A model generated the notes under the pieces. It searched no databases. It was not told the DNA's origin and saw only the letters and a program-made list of their open reading frames with translations. The position numbers were made by a program, and so were the translations under genes. Shown here piece after piece: positions 59,939 through 64,000 of a stretch of DNA of 64,000 bases. How positions within the stretch are numbered: position 1 is the first letter of the stretch; every line of letters starts with the position of its first letter. This DNA comes from Glossina fuscipes (Eukaryota > Arthropoda > Insecta > Diptera > Glossinidae). Location of the stretch: the NCBI RefSeq assembly GCF_014805625.2, contig NW_023998414.1:26490563-26554562 (forward strand). Direction: 5' to 3'.

Positions 59939-61400
59939 AGGGGATCAAGTCAATTCGTCTGTGCCAACTAAGGTTGACGGAATGCAGAAACTCATGTGGC
60001 TATTTTTAAGGTATTGGAAGCGATCACTTATTTACCTTTTGCGGTATATTGACGGCTAAAGTGGCATATGTCGAAACTGAAGAAGTATTTGTTAGGATAG
60101 CAGTTTAGTACTAAAAGAGTTTGCGGTTAAACAAGAACAAATCATGACAGTGTGTTCTGTGATATGCGAGCGACTGCCGAGAACGAGCGGTCGAGAATAT
60201 TGAGAAAACCGGACGGTTTTGTTCAAGTCGTGTAAATTGATGGACATATTTCTGCTACCTATGCGGAGCACTTGCTCTGCGTATACTACTTGCATGTAGA
60301 CTCAACGCAACTCACACTTGGTACTTGGGAATATTTGTTTCATAAATAGGATTTTATATGACAGCAAAATATAACTTACGTCAGTTTATGATAAAAAATG
60401 ATCTGATATTTAATAAAAATTAACTTCAAATCACTTATAGATATTTAATATTTGTGAGAGCCTTTCCCGTATACTAGATCGAATGAAAGGTATATCTTTC
60501 TACGGCAATATGTTTTAGTTTTTGTTAGTTTTTTTGAAAAATAATTTTACTAAGAGAAATGATGTAGGGTGTTGAATAGTCGGCCTTGCCCTACCAAAAA
60601 CTATTTTAACTTATTTATGGTTGCAAACTTTTTTACGCATCGATTTTCTTCTACTTTTATTAAGAAAGTTTGCTTTGCATTCAAAAATCAATTTGTTCCT
60701 TACGGTCATATATATATATATATATGGCTTGAGATCGATTTAGAATCGTCGAGTCTTTGTTCTTTATAACTTTGCATACAAGTACGGTTGGGTTGGTTTG
60801 GTATTAAATTCAAGATTGCAAAGTTAATCGATAAAATCCTGTGGCCGATGTCAGCGAAAAGTTTAACGTAAACATATTTACATACGAGCATATGGGTATG
60901 GGTGTGAGGTGTAATAAAGAGTCTTTTTAAACTTTTTCTTTTTCGTTTTCGTTTTCGTTTTCGTTTTTTTTTTTTTTTGCAATAACTTTTCAAATTGTTT
61001 TACACTTAGTTGAAATTCATTTCACACATGTTAGGCTTTTGCTTTTATTTGAAAGTGTATTAGTTTATATATCTATACGCGTTCGAAGGTTTTATATGCA
61101 AAAAGGTTTTCGTGTTCTACGTGCATGCACATTAAAGTGTAATATAAACAAATACAAAAGTATATTTATTTTAACATACGTTTCAACGTAAGCATAAGAT
61201 TTAAAATAAAAAGTAACAGTTTGCTTATATGACAATGGCATTTGCTTACTTAGAAGCGTCTTGTCAATGTGAGCCAAGTAAATGAATCAGAAAATTGTAT
61301 GCGCCTTGGGTTAAATTTTGTGTACGCATTATATAAAGTAACTATAAATAAAAAAATGTTAATTTTGTTTTTATTTATTTATTTATTTATTTTTATTTAT
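59939..61400. other. Non-coding; microsatellites
   Basis: (TA)n at about 60708-60725 and a (TTTTCG)n run at about 60940-60967. Nothing coding recognised. Confidence 0.45.
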
Positions 61401-61407
61401 TTTTTTT

Positions 61408-61630
61408 CATTATACCCCACACCATTTGTGCAAAAGTATGTAACATCCAGGAGAAACTAAAAATCATTTTCTACGATATCGATCGATTTTTAAATATTTT
61501 CCGCATTGATTTGTTCGTCCATCTATTCGTCTGGCGTCTGTCTATACACTCTTGCATTCGAACTCCAAACGTTCCCATTTTTTTGTATATTGTGTTATAC
61601 ATTGACGTGTTCTGGCTTAAAGAAGAAAAT
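61408..61630 (+). repeat. Dispersed repeat family B, truncated copy
   Basis: Starts CATTATACCCCACACC, then TGTGCAAAAGTATGTAACAT, a CATTTTCTACGATATCGATCG block, TCCATCTATTCGTCTGG and a TGACGTGTTCTGGC block. It abuts the family A copy that begins about 45 bp later. Confidence 0.6.
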
Positions 61631-61672
61631 GAATTACATCGAATATCTTTATACGGGCAAGATGTAAAGAAA

Positions 61673-62526
61673 TTATATTCGACTGTGGCCCAATCTTTTA
61701 TACCCACCACTGTTATCCTATAAAAGAAAAAAAACGTTAAAGAACTACATTTTCATCCTCTACAATAAGTAGTGGACGTAACTGAAATTTTCTGTTTTCA
61801 AAATAAACGTTTTTGTTGCGTAGGTATGTGGGCATTGTAGGCGTGTCCTTGGAAAAATTTAACTCACTTTGAAATTCTTATGCAAATTTATAGGCGATAT
61901 TTTTATTTTCATTAATGGAAGAATGTTTGCACAGGTACTAGACAGTTGGGTCGACGGACAAACGGACACGGGCGTCTAGAATTTGTAACCGGCCAACAAT
62001 TTGCATTCTTCATGCGATTTTTGAAGCCTTCTGCTACGCGTTGCCAACGTTTTGAAAAAAACAAATTAAATTATGACACACTATTAAGTTGAGTTGGCAT
62101 AGCTGATTTGTCGCACTTTTGCACAGGTCGCCAACATCACCCAGACTACACATGGTGACATTTTTACAGACTTATCTTCTCTTGTTTATCAGTAATGAAC
62201 AAAAATATCGATTTTTATTCCTTTTGAAAAACAGAGGTGTTCGCAGTTTAATTGGCGCTGTGAGTGCATCCTTCGATCGATTTTGCCCATTTTCAATGTC
62301 AACCTGCGTGCGACAGCTTGCCATGTTTCTGCAAAATTTGAGGTCGATAGCTTCATGTTTGCCATCAGAAGCATGTTTACAAAAGACATTAGATGGGCGG
62401 TTACATCGATTCATAATTTGATGTTCATCAAGAATATATATATATTTTGTGTGTATACTTTCTGGGCGTTGCAAGCTTTTTGATAAAATGAATACATCCT
62501 TCGTTCTTCCTGGATGAGTATAATAA
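61673..62526 (+). repeat. Dispersed repeat family A, near full-length (about 850 bp)
   Basis: Left end ATTCGACTGTGGCCCAATC and TTTTATACCCACCACTG; body with GTTTTTGTTGCGTAGG, TTGTAGGCGTGTCCTTGG, a GTCGACGGACAAACGGACA block and GAGTTGGCATAGCTG. It continues with AAAACAGAGGTGTTCGCAG, TTCGATCGATTTTGCCC and CCTGCGTGCGACAGC. Right end TCATCAAGAATATATATATA, CTGGGCGTTGCAAGC and GGATGAGTATAATAATAAAA. It is the plus-strand counterpart of 29673-30522. Short frames across it are not genes. Confidence 0.8.
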
Positions 62527-63713
62527 TAAAAATGCGTAATATTCTCGGCAGAAATTAATCTATGGGTTGTAAATTTATCTCAAAAGAAAATTTTCTATGT
62601 TAGACAAGCGTTGCTGCTTGACGAGAACAAGTGATCCTGACATTATCGATCAACCAAGCGAATTTACCGATCGATGGGTAAAACTTGACGAACTATTTAC
62701 GCTAATCGAGAGCATTTGTTCTATGTTTCATTTATTCATATGTTAAGGAAAAAAATTCATTGAAATTACCCTCAGCCGAGTGCACACTAACTACCTACGT
62801 CTGAGTGCATGCATCCGATATCATAAAAGTTTTTTAAATTGTTTCGTAATAAAAGAATCTTCCTCGCATCTATTAATGTCGTACATTTAGCAATTTTTCT
62901 GCTTTTCACAAATATCTTAAAAGCAACGGAACGAAGGAAACATTTAACTAACCGCTTCCGAGTACCAGGCGGGTCTTTTCAATTAATCAGTCTAAATTTA
63001 TGGCCTTCAAGGACTCTTCAAAAAAAAAATAAATCCCCTTAGGAGGATTTCGTAAAGTCACATCCAACTTTCAAACGTACGTTAGCCATTTTGAAAATGA
63101 AAGTCATTGGTGCAGACTCCCTTCCACCTAATATTTCCTCAAGCAAATTTTTGTTAAAATTTAAGAACTGTAGCTAATTGAAAGCAATGTAGAAGTCAAT
63201 TGAAGTTATGTACGCGTAGCAGTGTTCAACAGTCAATATCTTGCACTTTCGATGAATGATGAATGAAATTAAGGCGATTTTTTAAAACTTATATAAAAAA
63301 GCAAAAAAATATTTATTAATAGTCCAAAGTCTACATACCAAACTACAAATAATAGGTTAGATAAAAGAAATATTTTAACGCCACGTAGGAAAATGTTTTT
63401 CTTGGCTCTTCTTTGCCTAACTTATTTTAAGAGGTATTGACAAACCATATGTAACTATGTCAAAATGGATCAATATGGCCCATAGTCATCGTGGAATCGC
63501 CACAATAGCAAAAATGAAGAACAAAGATCAAATTTGGCATCAACATCATTCGATCGACTTTGAGCAAATTGATTGTGATCGGCGTGTGTCTATAACAACT
63601 TCGTAAAAGTAACGGACAACAATTTCGTCATATTTCCGCCTATAACTTCCGATAGGTGGAAGGTATGCCCGAGAAGCTGTTATCCCGACTGTGCGCTTGG
63701 CTTAAAGATGATT
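62527..63713. other. Non-coding; probably 3' region of the terminal gene
   Basis: No element recognised. The part nearest 63713 would be the 3' UTR of the minus-strand frame at the window edge if that frame is real. Confidence 0.35.
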
Positions 63714-63998
63714 TTAATAAGCCGAGAAGTCCAAGGAGGAGCAACGCCCACGCAACACTTTAGATGGCTGGGCAACGTCGTTGCGCGGCATATAACATGA
63801 TGAGTCTTCCAAGCAGTTAATCCATTCTTCATATGAACCCGAACGTCGGCCTCCCACGTCCAACGTATTAGATGCAGGACTTTGTCTCTGGCATATGGGT
63901 GATGAAATTTTCGGCATTAAACCATTGGTACGAGGTTTCATGCATTCTTCAATTTCTACACGATTCGGTGGAAGTGTCGTCGCAGCAAGATTTATAGA
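63714..63998 (-). CDS. C-terminal part of an unrecognised protein, runs off the window
   Basis: A minus-strand frame is open from the window edge to a TAA at 63716-63714, giving 94 residues with no upstream stop inside the window. The product reads through ...LPPNRVEIEEC, MKPRTNGLMPKIS, QSPASNTLDVGGRRSG, SYEEWINCLEDSS and ends SSLDFSAY. Composition is balanced, polar and free of repeats, unlike the chance frames elsewhere, and local GC is higher. It resembles the disordered C-terminus of a regulatory or signalling protein, but I cannot name a family. The internal Met (63941) is probably not the start. Confidence 0.45.
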   Translation of the reverse strand, partial: SINLAATTLPPNRVEIEECMKPRTNGLMPKISSPICQRQSPASNTLDVGGRRSGSYEEWINCLEDSSCYMPRNDVAQPSKVLRGRCSSLDFSAY

Positions 63999-64000
63999 TA

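Noticed and set aside
60257..60278. Small hairpin GCGGAGCA..TGCTCTGC as a microRNA precursor
   Set aside because: The stem is only 8 bp with one wobble pair, far too short for a miRNA hairpin.

Overview
The window is AT-rich nuclear DNA from a brachyceran fly. It has short GT-AG introns of 55-70 nt, Asn/Ser-rich coding runs, many long poly-T/poly-A and TA tracts, and dispersed repeats carrying runs of CTGTCCGTCCG. Gene models were rebuilt by joining exons at visible splice sites. The host could be a calyptrate fly such as a tsetse or blowfly, but nothing here fixes the genus. A run of 10 N marks an assembly gap at 26954-26963.

Layout. (1) 1 to about 35.7 kb is a gene desert: simple repeats, a LINE reverse-transcriptase remnant (4.5-4.8 kb), a three-copy 110-bp hairpin satellite (5.9-6.2 kb), dispersed repeat copies and a TATA/GATATAAAATATAA-type minisatellite around the gap. 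(2) 35.8-42.0 kb holds the adenosine receptor gene AdoR (+), with a 2.9-kb first coding intron. (3) 43.3-54.7 kb is a compact housekeeping cluster: Dna2 (-), RRP9/U3-55K (+), HPS1 (-), Ciao1 (+), Ercc1 (-). Dna2/RRP9 and HPS1/Ciao1 are divergent pairs; RRP9/HPS1 and Ciao1/Ercc1 are convergent pairs with very little space between stops. (4) 54.7-63.4 kb is again repeat-rich desert. (5) At the right edge, the 3' end of an unrecognised minus-strand gene may run off the window.

Roles. Dna2 and CIAO1 share a theme: DNA2 needs a 4Fe-4S cluster and CIAO1 is the targeting subunit that delivers such clusters. ERCC1 (nucleotide excision and crosslink repair) and DNA2 (replication and end resection) are both genome-maintenance factors. 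RRP9 acts in pre-rRNA processing, HPS1 in lysosome-related organelle biogenesis and AdoR in extracellular adenosine signalling. These links look like neighbourhood only, not an operon.

The most unusual structure is the repeat landscape. Family A is about 850 bp, with TTTTATACCC-type inverted termini, a terminal palindrome (ATTCGGTC/GACCGAAT) and at least ten copies in both orientations. Family B carries the same CTGTCCGTCCG cassette in a different body. Other points of interest are a GC-AG intron in Dna2, stop codons embedded in AATAAA signals in the Ciao1/Ercc1 pair, and a retained-intron route to a short-tailed AdoR.
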